From NCBI RefSeq assembly GCF_002968835.1, contig NZ_PKQK01000006.1, positions 1 to 64,000 on the forward strand: DNA of 64,000 nucleotides, given 5' to 3'. A program made the translations under genes and the position numbers. Shown here in pieces: positions 16,499 through 25,364 of the stretch. How positions within the stretch are numbered: the stretch's first letter is position 1; each line of letters begins with the position of its first letter. The notes under the pieces are model-generated. The model was not told the origin of the DNA, did not search any database, and saw only the letters and a program-made list of their open reading frames with translations. Origin of the DNA: Paenibacillus sp. PCH8. GTDB lineage: Bacteria > Bacillota > Bacilli > Paenibacillales > Paenibacillaceae.

Positions 16499-16541
16499 AA
16501 GCAACCTTTTGTCCTTTAACAGGACGAAGGGTTGCTTTTTT
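16499..16541 (+). terminator. Terminator after sucD
   Basis: AAGCAACCTTTTGTCC and GGACGAAGGGTTGCTT form a long stem with few mismatches and run into TTTTTT. Confidence 0.87.
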
Positions 16542-16660
16542 GCGTTTTTTAACGGGAAATGGAGAGAAATCACTTCTCATTTGCGTAAACGCTTGCATTC
16601 CGTAATCACTTATCACACAATATGAGGGAAGATCTCTTCCTGCTCCGGGAGGTTTATTGT

Positions 16661-17791
16661 ATGGAAGAAAGATGGATATTGATTGGATTGCACGAGATGG
16701 AAGGGATTGGCAAGAAAACAATCTCTAAATTGATCTCAGGACAGCATCAACTGTCTGATCTGTTGAATTATGAGATAGGTGATTGGGTTGCAGCCGGATT
16801 GCGCAAAGATCAGGCTCTACGTTTGGCCCATCAATTTGATGTCAACTGGATCGAGAGCAGAAGAGAGCAGGTTTATCAACAGGGGATAGAGGTTATTACT
16901 TATCTGGATCAGAATTATCCCATATTAATGAAGGAAACCGTTCAGCCTCCATGGGTAATGTATGGTCGCGGTGATCTTAGTCTGCTACACAACTCCTCTA
17001 TTGCGATGGTGGGAACCCGGATGCCGACCGTGTATGGTCGCAAAGTTGGTGAGAAGATGGCAGAACAATTATGCAGTGCAGGATTGACGATCGTAAGCGG
17101 ACTTGCCCGAGGTATTGATAGCGCATGTCACGAGGCAGTATTACGTGCTAAAGGAAAAACCATTGCTGTGTTCGGAACAGGGATTGATCATATATATCCA
17201 CTCGAAAATACAAGCCTTGCAGAGCGCATTGCCGAGACAGGGCTGCTTTTGTCTGAATATCCACCAGGTACGCGGGCACGTCAAGGACTATTCCCGGAAC
17301 GCAATCGAATCATTGCTGGACTAACGCTGGGAACACTGGTCGTCGAAGCGGACATTCGCAGTGGTTCACTCATCACAGCAGATGCTGCTCTAGAAGCAGG
17401 CAGAGATGTATTTGCAGTGCCTGGACCCATTACATCACCGAAGAGTCGGGGGGCGCACAATCTAATTCGGCAAGGCGCAAAATTGGTCACTTGTGCAGCA
17501 GACATATTGGAAGAGTATCGTTTGGACTTGCCAAATGCAGAACAACTTCCTTACAATAGAGGACGTTCGACAGAAACACCTGAACCTTCCCGGCAAGGGA
17601 TATTCGCTGAGGTTAAGCTCTCTCCAGATGAACAACGCGTCATTTATATGTTGGAACAGGAAGAGCAGTCTCTAGATCAACTGGTTGAGCAGCTTGGTTG
17701 GGATTTTGGACATTTGCATTCAGTTCTGTTATCTTTAATCATAAAAAAGCAGATTAGCCAATTACCTGGTACCAAATATGCGAGGGTATGA
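16661..17791 (+). CDS. dprA: DNA processing protein DprA
   Basis: A 376-residue DprA/Smf. A helix-hairpin-helix-like N-terminal region (LIGLHEMEGIGKKTISKLI) precedes the Rossmann core (IAMVGTRMPTVYGR, IVSGLARGIDSACHEAVL, FPERNRIIAGL, GALITAD-like SGSLITADAALEAGRDVFAVPG given in parts) and a C-terminal winged-helix domain. DprA binds incoming single-stranded DNA and loads RecA during transformation. Together with comM, which is broken here, it hints at competence. I use the ATG at 16661 because GGGAGG lies just upstream; the earlier ATG at 16622 lacks one. Confidence 0.94.
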   Translation: MEERWILIGLHEMEGIGKKTISKLISGQHQLSDLLNYEIGDWVAAGLRKDQALRLAHQFDVNWIESRREQVYQQGIEVITYLDQNYPILMKETVQPPWVMYGRGDLSLLHNSSIAMVGTRMPTVYGRKVGEKMAEQLCSAGLTIVSGLARGIDSACHEAVLRAKGKTIAVFGTGIDHIYPLENTSLAERIAETGLLLSEYPPGTRARQGLFPERNRIIAGLTLGTLVVEADIRSGSLITADAALEAGRDVFAVPGPITSPKSRGAHNLIRQGAKLVTCAADILEEYRLDLPNAEQLPYNRGRSTETPEPSRQGIFAEVKLSPDEQRVIYMLEQEEQSLDQLVEQLGWDFGHLHSVLLSLIIKKQISQLPGTKYARV

Positions 17792-17894
17792 CGTTGCTGC
17801 AACCTGCGCAGCGTGTGGAAATATATAATTAGCAGAAGTTATCGATCTGCATAAGCTTACAGAAACAGTTTCATGATTGGGAGGAGGATGAACT

Positions 17895-19994
17895 ATGGCG
17901 GATGCACTCGTAATCGTGGAGTCGCCCTCAAAGGCGAAGACGATAGGCAAATATTTAGGCAGCAAGTTCATCGTGAAAGCTTCAATGGGACATATTCGCG
18001 ATTTGCCAAAGAGTCAGATCGGCGTTGAAGTGGAGAATGATTTTAATCCGAAATATATTACGATCCGCGGTAAAGGTTCAATTTTGAAAGAATTGAAGGA
18101 TGCACGAAAGAAAGTGAAAAAAGTGTATCTCGCAGCTGACCCGGATCGCGAAGGCGAGGCAATTGCATGGCATTTGGCCCATGCACTTGATTTGGACGAG
18201 ACGGCAGATTGCCGGGTTGTGTTTAATGAGATAACGAAACAGGCGGTCAAAGATGCGTTCAAAACTCCGCGAAAAATTAATATGGATTTGGTCAATGCGC
18301 AGCAGGCAAGACGTATTCTGGATCGGCTCGTGGGATATAAGATTAGTCCACTATTATGGAAAAAGGTAAAGAAAGGCTTGTCCGCTGGTCGTGTTCAGTC
18401 CGTGGCGGTCAAAATCATCTTGGACCGTGAAAATGAAATTGATGATTTTGAGCCGGAAGAATACTGGAGCATTACCGCTAAACTGACAGCAGATGGTAAT
18501 CCGTTTGAAGCCAAGTTTCATAAGCTAAACGGTGCCAAAACTGAGCTTGGTAGTGAAGCGGAAGTGCAAGCCATCCTGAAACAGATCGAAGGTGCAGCCT
18601 TTACGATCAAGGAAGTGAAAGAGAAAGAACGGAGCCGCAACCCGTCCGCCCCGTTTACAACGAGTTCCCTGCAACAGGAAGCAGCACGTAAATTGAATTT
18701 CAGAGCCTCGAAGACGATGTCGGTGGCACAACAGCTATATGAAGGTGTAGACCTTGGAAAAGAAGGCACAGTAGGTCTCATCACGTATATGCGTACAGAC
18801 TCGACTCGAATTGCGGCATCTGCACAAGAAGAAGCCAAAGAATACATCGTAGGCAAGTATGGAGAACCATTTGCGCCTGAAACGCCACGTAATTATTCCA
18901 AAAAGGCTGCCAATGCTCAAGATGCGCATGAAGCGATTCGTCCAACTTCAATTCTGCGTGATCCTGATTCAATCAAGTCATTCATGAGTCGGGATCAGTT
19001 CCGGTTGTATAAACTGGTTTGGGAACGTTTTGTAGCGAGCCAGATGTCTTCGGCCATTCTGGATACGCTCTCTGTGGATATTGCTGCTGGAGATACGATT
19101 TTCCGTGCTGCAGGTTCGAAGGTTCGATTCCAGGGCTTCATGAAGGTGTATGTCGAAGGAAACGACGATGGTACAACCGATGAGGATCGTCTGTTGCCTC
19201 CGCTGAAAAGTGGGGATGCGCTTGAAAAGCAGGAGATTGAGCCGAAACAACATTTTACACAACCGCCACCACGTTATACGGAGGCACGATTGGTCAAGAC
19301 ACTTGAGGAATTGGGTATTGGGCGTCCGAGTACATATGCGCCAACGCTGGAGACCATTCAGAAGCGCGGATATGTTGCTATTGAGGAAAAGAAATTTATG
19401 CCGACTGAGCTGGGTGAACTGGTCATCGAACAGATGGAAGAGTTTTTCCCGGAAATTCTGAATGTAGAGTTTACCGCCAACATGGAAGGTGATCTTGACC
19501 ATGTGGAAGAAGGTTCAGAGGACTGGGTCAAAGTACTCGCAGAATTCTACGAATCTTTTGAGAAACGGCTTATCTTTGCAGAAGAAGAAATGAAAGAAAT
19601 AGAGATTGAAGACGAAGTATCCGATGAGATCTGTGAGAAATGTGGCAAACCGCTTGTTTATAAACTGGGGCGTTTTGGCAAGTTTCTAGCGTGTTCTGGT
19701 TTCCCCGATTGCCGGAATACCAAACCGATTATCAAAGACATTGGCGTAACTTGTCCGAAGTGTAAGGAAGGCCATGTTGTAGAGCGCCGAAGTAAAAAGG
19801 GACGTATTTTCTACGGTTGTGACAAGTATCCTGAATGTGATTTTGTCTCATGGGACAGACCTTCAGCGAAACCATGTCCAAGTTGTGGATCGTTAATGAT
19901 TGAAAAACGGAACAAAAAGGGAGCACGATTGCAGTGTACTTCGTGTGATCATCAGGAACCGGTGGATGAACCGGATGACGAATCAGCGGATTAG
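17895..19994 (+). CDS. topA: DNA topoisomerase I
   Basis: A 699-residue type IA topoisomerase. It has a Toprim domain (ALVIVESPSKAKTIGKYL at the start and DPDREGEAIAWHL with the metal carboxylates), the active-site tyrosine in ITYMRTDSTR (Y298), and three C-terminal four-cysteine zinc ribbons (CEKCGK, CPKCKEG and CPSCGS beginnings). It relaxes negative supercoils. The ATG follows GGGAGGAGGATG. trmFO follows at once, as in B. subtilis. Confidence 0.97.
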   Translation: MADALVIVESPSKAKTIGKYLGSKFIVKASMGHIRDLPKSQIGVEVENDFNPKYITIRGKGSILKELKDARKKVKKVYLAADPDREGEAIAWHLAHALDLDETADCRVVFNEITKQAVKDAFKTPRKINMDLVNAQQARRILDRLVGYKISPLLWKKVKKGLSAGRVQSVAVKIILDRENEIDDFEPEEYWSITAKLTADGNPFEAKFHKLNGAKTELGSEAEVQAILKQIEGAAFTIKEVKEKERSRNPSAPFTTSSLQQEAARKLNFRASKTMSVAQQLYEGVDLGKEGTVGLITYMRTDSTRIAASAQEEAKEYIVGKYGEPFAPETPRNYSKKAANAQDAHEAIRPTSILRDPDSIKSFMSRDQFRLYKLVWERFVASQMSSAILDTLSVDIAAGDTIFRAAGSKVRFQGFMKVYVEGNDDGTTDEDRLLPPLKSGDALEKQEIEPKQHFTQPPPRYTEARLVKTLEELGIGRPSTYAPTLETIQKRGYVAIEEKKFMPTELGELVIEQMEEFFPEILNVEFTANMEGDLDHVEEGSEDWVKVLAEFYESFEKRLIFAEEEMKEIEIEDEVSDEICEKCGKPLVYKLGRFGKFLACSGFPDCRNTKPIIKDIGVTCPKCKEGHVVERRSKKGRIFYGCDKYPECDFVSWDRPSAKPCPSCGSLMIEKRNKKGARLQCTSCDHQEPVDEPDDESAD

Positions 19995-20039
19995 CATATA
20001 TTAGTGAGTTATGAAATTGTTTTATGGGGGTTAATGATT

Positions 20040-21377
20040 TTGACGAATGAACAACAAGTAACCGTTATTGGTGCTGGACTCGCTGGAACAGAAGCTGCCT
20101 GGCAGATCGCAAGTCGCGGCGTACGCGTGAAATTATACGAGATGAGACCTGTTGTGAAAACGCCGGCTCATCATACAGATAAATTTGCAGAGCTGGTGTG
20201 CAGCAACTCACTACGAGCAAATGGGTTGACTAATGCAGTTGGTGTGTTGAAAGAAGAAATGAGAATGCTTAATTCGCTCGTACTGTCTGCAGCAGATCGG
20301 CATGCAGTCCCTGCGGGTGGAGCGCTCGCTGTTGACCGGGATGGATTCTCTGGTGAGATTACATCCACGCTACATCAGCATCCTCTCATTGAGGTTGTGA
20401 ATGAAGAGCTCACCTCACTGCCGGAAGATGGCATCGTTGTTGTTGCAACGGGTCCGTTGACTTCACCGGCATTGTCGGAGCAAATCAAGGCACTTATGGG
20501 TGAAGAATATTTCTACTTCTATGATGCAGCTGCACCTATTATTGAAAAAGATTCAATTGACATGGATAAGGTATATCTGGCCTCACGTTACGATAAGGGA
20601 GAAGCAGCGTATCTGAACTGCCCGATGACAGAGGAAGAGTTTGATGTCTTCTATGAAGCTCTTATTACTGCTGAGGTTGCTCAGTTGAAAGAGTTTGAGA
20701 AAGAAATCTACTTTGAGGGCTGTATGCCAATTGAAGTGATGATGAAACGTGGGAAACAGACGGCTTTGTTTGGACCCATGAAACCAGTGGGGCTGGTTAA
20801 CCCGCATACAGGAGAGTTGCCACATGCAGTTGTTCAGCTTAGACAGGACAATGCAGCGGGAACGCTATATAACCTGGTAGGTTTCCAGACGCATCTGAAA
20901 TGGGGAGAACAAAAACGAGTCTTTTCCCTTATTCCTGGGCTTGAAACTGCAGAGTTTGTCCGGTATGGCGTAATGCACCGCAATACGTTTATTAATTCTC
21001 CTAAACTGCTTCGTCCAACGTATCAGTTTAAAGAGCGCCCAAACCTGTTTTTTGCAGGTCAGATGACGGGTGTGGAAGGATATGTAGAATCTGCTGCATC
21101 AGGGCTGATCGCTGGCATGAACGCAGCCAAAGCAGCTCTTGGCGAGGAATTGGTGGTATTGCCGGTTGAAACAACACTGGGCAGTATGGCACAGTATATT
21201 ACAACGGCTGACTTTAAGCACTTCCAACCAATGAACGCAAACTTTGGTTTGCTACCGAAGCTGGAAATGAAAATTCGCAACAAAAAGGAAAAAAATGAAG
21301 CTCTTGCACAGCGTGCACTGGATGGTATCACCAGATTTGCTGCGGCAGAAGGTCTAACCGTTCCAGAACGCGTATAA
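20040..21377 (+). CDS. trmFO: tRNA (uracil-5-)-methyltransferase TrmFO (folate/FAD dependent)
   Basis: A 445-residue TrmFO/Gid, which makes m5U54 in tRNA using methylenetetrahydrofolate and FADH2. The FAD-binding GAGLAGTEAAW motif lies near the N-terminus, followed by KFAELVCSNSLRAN, and the GQMTGVEGYVESAASG segment near the C-terminus. I prefer the TTG at 20040 because GGGGG lies 9 bases upstream and MTNEQQVTVIGAG fits the family length. An ATG at 20034 and a GTG at 20004 are in frame. B. subtilis has codV (xerC) next; here hslV follows directly. Confidence 0.93.
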   Translation: MTNEQQVTVIGAGLAGTEAAWQIASRGVRVKLYEMRPVVKTPAHHTDKFAELVCSNSLRANGLTNAVGVLKEEMRMLNSLVLSAADRHAVPAGGALAVDRDGFSGEITSTLHQHPLIEVVNEELTSLPEDGIVVVATGPLTSPALSEQIKALMGEEYFYFYDAAAPIIEKDSIDMDKVYLASRYDKGEAAYLNCPMTEEEFDVFYEALITAEVAQLKEFEKEIYFEGCMPIEVMMKRGKQTALFGPMKPVGLVNPHTGELPHAVVQLRQDNAAGTLYNLVGFQTHLKWGEQKRVFSLIPGLETAEFVRYGVMHRNTFINSPKLLRPTYQFKERPNLFFAGQMTGVEGYVESAASGLIAGMNAAKAALGEELVVLPVETTLGSMAQYITTADFKHFQPMNANFGLLPKLEMKIRNKKEKNEALAQRALDGITRFAAAEGLTVPERV

Positions 21378-21401
21378 ATTATTCGTGGGGGAGGCTATAT
21401 C

Positions 21402-21944
21402 ATGGATATGTCATTTCATGCTACAACGATCTGTGCTGTTCGTCATAATGGAAAGGCAGCCATTGCTGGAGATGGTCAGGTGACCATGGGCCAAAGTGTT
21501 GTGATGAAAAATACAGCCAAGAAGGTAAGACGATTGTACCGCGGACAGGTTGTGGCTGGTTTTGCCGGTTCTGTGGCGGATGCCATCACCCTGTTTGAGA
21601 AATTTGAAGGTAAGCTGGAGGAGCACCATGGTAACCTGCAGCGTGCTGCTGTAGAGCTTGCTAAGGATTGGCGTCAGGATCGCATCTTGCGTAAGCTTGA
21701 GGCACTGCTGATTGTCATGGACAAATCAGGAATGCTACTCATTTCAGGCGGTGGCGAAATTATTGAACCAGATGATGATGTGATCGCCATCGGATCAGGT
21801 GGGAATTTTGCGTTATCTGCTGCACGTGCTTTGAAGCGTCATGCCGTGGATCTGGAAGCGAAGGATATTGCACGCGAATCACTTCAGATTGCCTCGGAGC
21901 TTTGTGTATATACCAACAGTAATATTATTGTAGAAGAGCTATAA
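21402..21944 (+). CDS. hslV: HslV (ClpQ) ATP-dependent protease subunit
   Basis: A 180-residue proteasome-like peptidase with SGDGQ-like AGDGQVTMGQ, KVRRLYRGQVVAGFAGSVAD and IGSGGNFALSAARAL. It forms a double ring capped by HslU. The N-terminus reads MDMSFHATTICAV. In the E. coli type the nucleophile is the Thr exposed in front of TI; the B. subtilis form carries a short extension and is reported to use an N-terminal Ser. The ATG at 21402 is correctly spaced from GGGGGAGG, while the ATG at 21408 would give MSFHATTI. Which one is used decides the exposed residue. Confidence 0.95.
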   Translation: MDMSFHATTICAVRHNGKAAIAGDGQVTMGQSVVMKNTAKKVRRLYRGQVVAGFAGSVADAITLFEKFEGKLEEHHGNLQRAAVELAKDWRQDRILRKLEALLIVMDKSGMLLISGGGEIIEPDDDVIAIGSGGNFALSAARALKRHAVDLEAKDIARESLQIASELCVYTNSNIIVEEL

Positions 21945-22060
21945 CTTAAAGAAATCTCCCGTAGTGGAGCATGATTCCGTAATCTGCTCCAGGTACGACA
22001 TGGGGATTCTTTGTTCTTGCAGGTAAGAAAACTTCAGCAGACTGGTAGGAGGGAAGCAAT

Positions 22061-23461
22061 ATGCATACTCAAGCATTAACACCGAGACAGATTGTTGCAG
22101 AGCTTGACAAGTACATTGTAGGTCAAAAAAAGGCGAAAAAATCGGTAGCGGTGGCCCTTCGCAATCGTTATCGGCGTAGCCTTTTGCCTGAGCACACTCA
22201 GGATGATATCGTGCCTAAGAATATCCTGATGATTGGACCTACCGGTGTTGGTAAAACGGAAATTGCACGTCGCCTCGCCAAATTGGTAGGTGCCCCATTT
22301 GTTAAAGTCGAGGCTACCAAATTCACCGAAGTGGGCTATGTCGGTCGTGATGTGGAATCGATGGTGCGTGATTTGCTAGAAACATCCCTGCGGATGGTGA
22401 AGCTGGAGCGGACTGAAAAAGTGAAGGACAAGGCTGAAGAAGCTGCTAACGAGCGAATTGTACATATTTTGGCTCCTTCACAATCCAAATCCAAAAATCA
22501 ACGCAATCCCTTTGAAATGATTTTTGGTAATAATGGCAATAACGTTCAGGAACCGGATGAGCCGGAACCGGACACGGGTGTAGCGGAGCGTCGACGCAAG
22601 ATTAAGTTTGATCTGTTATCCGGTAAGTTGGAAGATGACATCATCGAGATTGATGTGGAAGACACTGCGCCTAACATGATGGATATGTTTGCAGGTCAGG
22701 GTAATGATCAGATGGGCATGAACATGCAGGAGATGTTTGGCAGCCTGCTTCCCCGTCGCACCAAAAAACGTAAGCTGGCCATCAAAGAAGCTCGGAAGGT
22801 GTTGATTCAGGAAGAAGCGGGCAAACTGATCGATATGGATGACGTTACTCAGGAGTCAATCCGTCGGGCAGAGCAGACAGGAATCATTTTCATTGACGAG
22901 ATTGACAAAGTTGCCAGTCAAGGACGCGGTAGCGGTCCAGATGTATCCCGTGAGGGTGTTCAGCGGGACATTCTTCCAATTGTGGAAGGATCTACGGTAA
23001 TGACGAAGTATGGTCCTGTCAAAACGGATTATATCCTGTTTATGGCAGCTGGCGCATTTCACGTAGCCAAACCCTCAGATCTAATTCCTGAGCTTCAGGG
23101 GCGCTTCCCTATTCGTGTAGAACTGAGTAGTCTGACACTTGAGGAATTTGTATCCATTCTGACTGAACCTCAAAATGCGCTGACCAAGCAGTATGTCGAA
23201 CTGCTACGCACCGAAAATATTGAGATTGAGTTCTCGGACGATGCTATTCGTGAAATTGCCAAGTTGGCTGAATCCGTCAATCAGAACACAGAAAATATTG
23301 GTGCGCGCCGATTGCATACCATTCTTGAAAAGCTTCTGGAGGATTTATCCTTTGAGGCGCCGGAACTTACGCTGGATCGAATGGTGATCACTCCCGAATA
23401 TGTACGTGAGAAACTGAATGATATCGCACTGGACCGTGATTTAAGCCACTATATTCTGTGA
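22061..23461 (+). CDS. hslU: HslU (ClpY) ATP-dependent protease ATPase subunit
   Basis: A 466-residue AAA+ unfoldase. It has Walker A GPTGVGKT (residues 59-66), the pore-loop-like GYVGRDVE, an inserted I-domain rich in charged and Met residues (about 110-250), and Walker B IIFIDEID (D279 and E280). The C-terminus is LDRDLSHYIL, with the end that docks into HslV. It lies 116 bases after hslV. The codY gene that follows in B. subtilis is not here. Confidence 0.96.
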   Translation: MHTQALTPRQIVAELDKYIVGQKKAKKSVAVALRNRYRRSLLPEHTQDDIVPKNILMIGPTGVGKTEIARRLAKLVGAPFVKVEATKFTEVGYVGRDVESMVRDLLETSLRMVKLERTEKVKDKAEEAANERIVHILAPSQSKSKNQRNPFEMIFGNNGNNVQEPDEPEPDTGVAERRRKIKFDLLSGKLEDDIIEIDVEDTAPNMMDMFAGQGNDQMGMNMQEMFGSLLPRRTKKRKLAIKEARKVLIQEEAGKLIDMDDVTQESIRRAEQTGIIFIDEIDKVASQGRGSGPDVSREGVQRDILPIVEGSTVMTKYGPVKTDYILFMAAGAFHVAKPSDLIPELQGRFPIRVELSSLTLEEFVSILTEPQNALTKQYVELLRTENIEIEFSDDAIREIAKLAESVNQNTENIGARRLHTILEKLLEDLSFEAPELTLDRMVITPEYVREKLNDIALDRDLSHYIL

Positions 23462-23503
23462 AACAGGTCTAGTAATGTATTCTTTAAAAATAGGAATATG
23501 AAT

Positions 23504-23611
23504 AAACGATATGCACTGGAGAGAAGAGCAAACTTGCGAGATCGATGAAGGAGGGTACTCCTTTATCAGCTTGCAAAGGTTGGCTTAACCCGAGGCATAT
23601 CGTTTATTTTT
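23504..23611 (+). ncRNA. Structured RNA candidate closed by an 11-bp stem
   Basis: AAACGATATGC (23504-23514) and GCATATCGTTT (23595-23605) are exact inverse complements and are followed by ATTTTT. Inside is a ten-base stem, 23544-23553 with 23558-23567, capped by GGTA. Around it lie AGCAAACTTGC and GCTTGCAAAGGTT, able to form a second helix (TTGC with GCAA and AAC with GTT across a bulge). It could be the hslU terminator with an elaborate head or a cis-regulatory RNA. The GCAAAC/GCAAAG pair recalls c-di-GMP-I riboswitches, but the second conserved helix of that class is missing, so I do not assign it. Confidence 0.45.
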
Positions 23612-23621
23612 GTTGCGAAAC

Positions 23622-23648
23622 TAAAGAATTTAATAAAATAACCGATAA
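23622..23648 (+). promoter_or_regulatory. Candidate sigma-D promoter of the fla/che operon
   Basis: TAAA at 23622-23625, 15 bases, then ACCGATAA at 23641-23648. The B. subtilis sigma-D consensus is TAAA-N15-GCCGATAT, so this is a near match. It would start a leader of about 790 bases before flgB. B. subtilis has a sigma-D promoter upstream of its fla/che operon. SigD is encoded at the end of this operon, so it would close a positive loop. Confidence 0.5.
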
Positions 23649-24231
23649 AAGATGTGAGGTTGCTATCCGAGTCGACAAAAACTAGGACTTGTGCCGCATG
23701 TATACGGAGTTAAAACCGATAGGATTGGTGGCTATTCCTAATACGTATATCTAGTTATTCCCAATAAAAGAATTTTCCTTATTCAAAGTCTGGTCATTGG
23801 TTTAGTTGTATAGTTGAAAAACATTGCGTGATTGTGCAAAAACAGGATTTGTTGAAAAGTTTGAAGTGATCAATTGTTTTGGGGATATTAAATATTGTTG
23901 GCCCTGCTTAATTGTTAAGAAAGTGTTGTGAAGAAAAGGAAAGAAATCTTAAATATTGAAAGATAATTTGTCAATTGATTAATGTACAGCTTCATATGTA
24001 TACCTATCATATAGCCCCTAAACCCTTAGTGGAGCGGTAAAAAATTCTAACATTACCAACGATGTAATTTTCAGTTTTCTACATAATTACTGGTGTTTAA
24101 TAGTCATATTGAGGCAAGATTTTTTTTATTTATTTTAAGAATGTTTAAGAACGAACAGAGAGAGTCTTAACATACTTTTGTTTTGGGCCTCAACATTTAC
24201 GGAAAAATTCATAATTTGCTGAAAATACACA

Positions 24232-24267
24232 AAAAGCCCTGTCTTTAAGAAAAGATAGGGCTTTTTT
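24232..24267. terminator. Strong terminator or attenuator upstream of flgB
   Basis: AAGCCCTGTCTT pairs with AAGATAGGGCTT (one G-T) over a short loop, with A and T tracts on the two sides, so it can act in both directions. It lies between the sigma-D-like promoter and flgB and would attenuate transcripts from that promoter. Confidence 0.75.
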
Positions 24268-24396
24268 CTTATTGTAATAAATCCCAAACTCGAAGAAACT
24301 TATGTTATACGACAACATCAGAGTTAATTCTACTTAAGTCCTAGAAAACCGTGTAAAGACGAATAATTTTGTCGAAAAAACATAAGAATTCTCAAG

Positions 24397-24418
24397 GGAA
24401 AAGATTCAATCTTTTTCC
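24397..24418 (+). promoter_or_regulatory. Inverted repeat just upstream of the flgB ribosome-binding site
   Basis: GGAAAAGA and TCTTTTTCC pair with one bulge around TTCAA. It ends about 10 bases before GAGAGGAGGGG. It may be an operator or an RNA hairpin that influences flgB translation. Confidence 0.4.
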
Positions 24419-24445
24419 ATAACTTCTAAAGAGAGGAGGGGCATT

Positions 24446-24853
24446 GTGAATCTTTTGAACGATATTAGCTTTAAAAGATTGCAAGGTGCACTCGATGCGT
24501 CCAACATCAGACAGCGAACGATTGCTGACAACATCGCGAATGCCGATACCCCGTATTTCAAGCGCTCGGACGTTTCTTTTGAAGAAATGTTACAGGGGCA
24601 AATGAATGGAGACATGCCTGTTCTTAAAGGTAAAGTAACTGATGCAAGGCATTTTGTCATAGGTCCTTCCTCTTCTGTACCCACGCCAGTAGTTAATATG
24701 GACCAGTCAACGTCCATGAATAACAACCAGAACAATGTCGATATAGACAGAGAAATGAGTCTTCTGGCAGAGAATCAACTACGTTATAACGCTTATATTC
24801 AGCAAGTGAACGAACAGATTAAAATCATGCGTATTGGCGTGGAAGGGAGATAA
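24446..24853 (+). CDS. flgB: Flagellar basal-body rod protein FlgB
   Basis: A 135-residue proximal rod protein, the first gene of the fla/che operon. The rod/hook N-terminal motif is ALDASNIRQRTIADNIANAD-like (about residues 15-34), and the C-terminal helix is rich in N, Q and I for coiled-coil packing. GTG start behind GAGAGGAGGGG. Confidence 0.95.
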   Translation: MNLLNDISFKRLQGALDASNIRQRTIADNIANADTPYFKRSDVSFEEMLQGQMNGDMPVLKGKVTDARHFVIGPSSSVPTPVVNMDQSTSMNNNQNNVDIDREMSLLAENQLRYNAYIQQVNEQIKIMRIGVEGR

Positions 24854-24858
24854 CTGAA

Positions 24859-25308
24859 TTGAACATTAGTAATAGTTTTAGTATTAGTAGCTCAGCCCTG
24901 ACGGCTCAACGTTTGCGGATGGACGTCATATCTTCCAACATTGCCAATGCAGAAACCACGCGCGCGAGCGTAATTAATGGGGAGGCGGTTCCCTACAAAC
25001 GCAAAATGGTTGTGCTCGAACCCAATAAGGCCTCGTTTAGTACGATGCTTCAAAATCAAATGAGAAGCGGCGTTGCCGGAGATGGAGTCCGAGTGACAGA
25101 GATTCGAGAAGATCAATCACCACTGAAACCTGTTTACGATCCTTCTCATCCGGATGCTAACGCAGAAGGGTATGTGTATATGCCTAATGTGGATATTGCG
25201 AAGGAAATGGTCGACATGATCTCTGCTTCCCGTTCATATGAAGCGAACGTAACCGCATTGAACTCAACGAAAGCGATGATCTCCAAAGCGTTGGAGATTG
25301 GAAGGTAA
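24859..25308 (+). CDS. flgC: Flagellar basal-body rod protein FlgC
   Basis: A 149-residue rod protein with the N-terminal rod motif (SSALTAQRLRMDVISSNIAN) and the C-terminal VDIAKEMVDMISASRSYEAN motif. TTG start 5 bases after flgB, behind GGAAGGGAG. It packs with FlgB and FliE in the proximal rod. Confidence 0.95.
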   Translation: MNISNSFSISSSALTAQRLRMDVISSNIANAETTRASVINGEAVPYKRKMVVLEPNKASFSTMLQNQMRSGVAGDGVRVTEIREDQSPLKPVYDPSHPDANAEGYVYMPNVDIAKEMVDMISASRSYEANVTALNSTKAMISKALEIGR

Positions 25309-25364
25309 TCTGAATCAGAACAAAACAAGAATATATAAACCAGTGATGAAGGGGAGGGACATTA

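Larger units (their letters stand above)
23462..24445. other. Gene-free 984-bp region between hslU and flgB
   Basis: AT-rich, with no frame that resembles a protein. It holds a hairpin-closed RNA candidate (23504-23611), a sigma-D-like promoter (23622-23648), a strong terminator (24232-24267) and an inverted repeat just before the flgB ribosome-binding site (24397-24418). B. subtilis has codY in this position. Confidence 0.7.

Noticed and set aside
23504..23611. c-di-GMP-I riboswitch
   Set aside because: GCAAAC and GCAAAG occur, but the GNRA-receptor helix and the conserved second stem of that class are missing.
23462..24445. Degraded codY
   Set aside because: No frame gives recognisable CodY segments. 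The region is AT-rich and full of stops in all frames.
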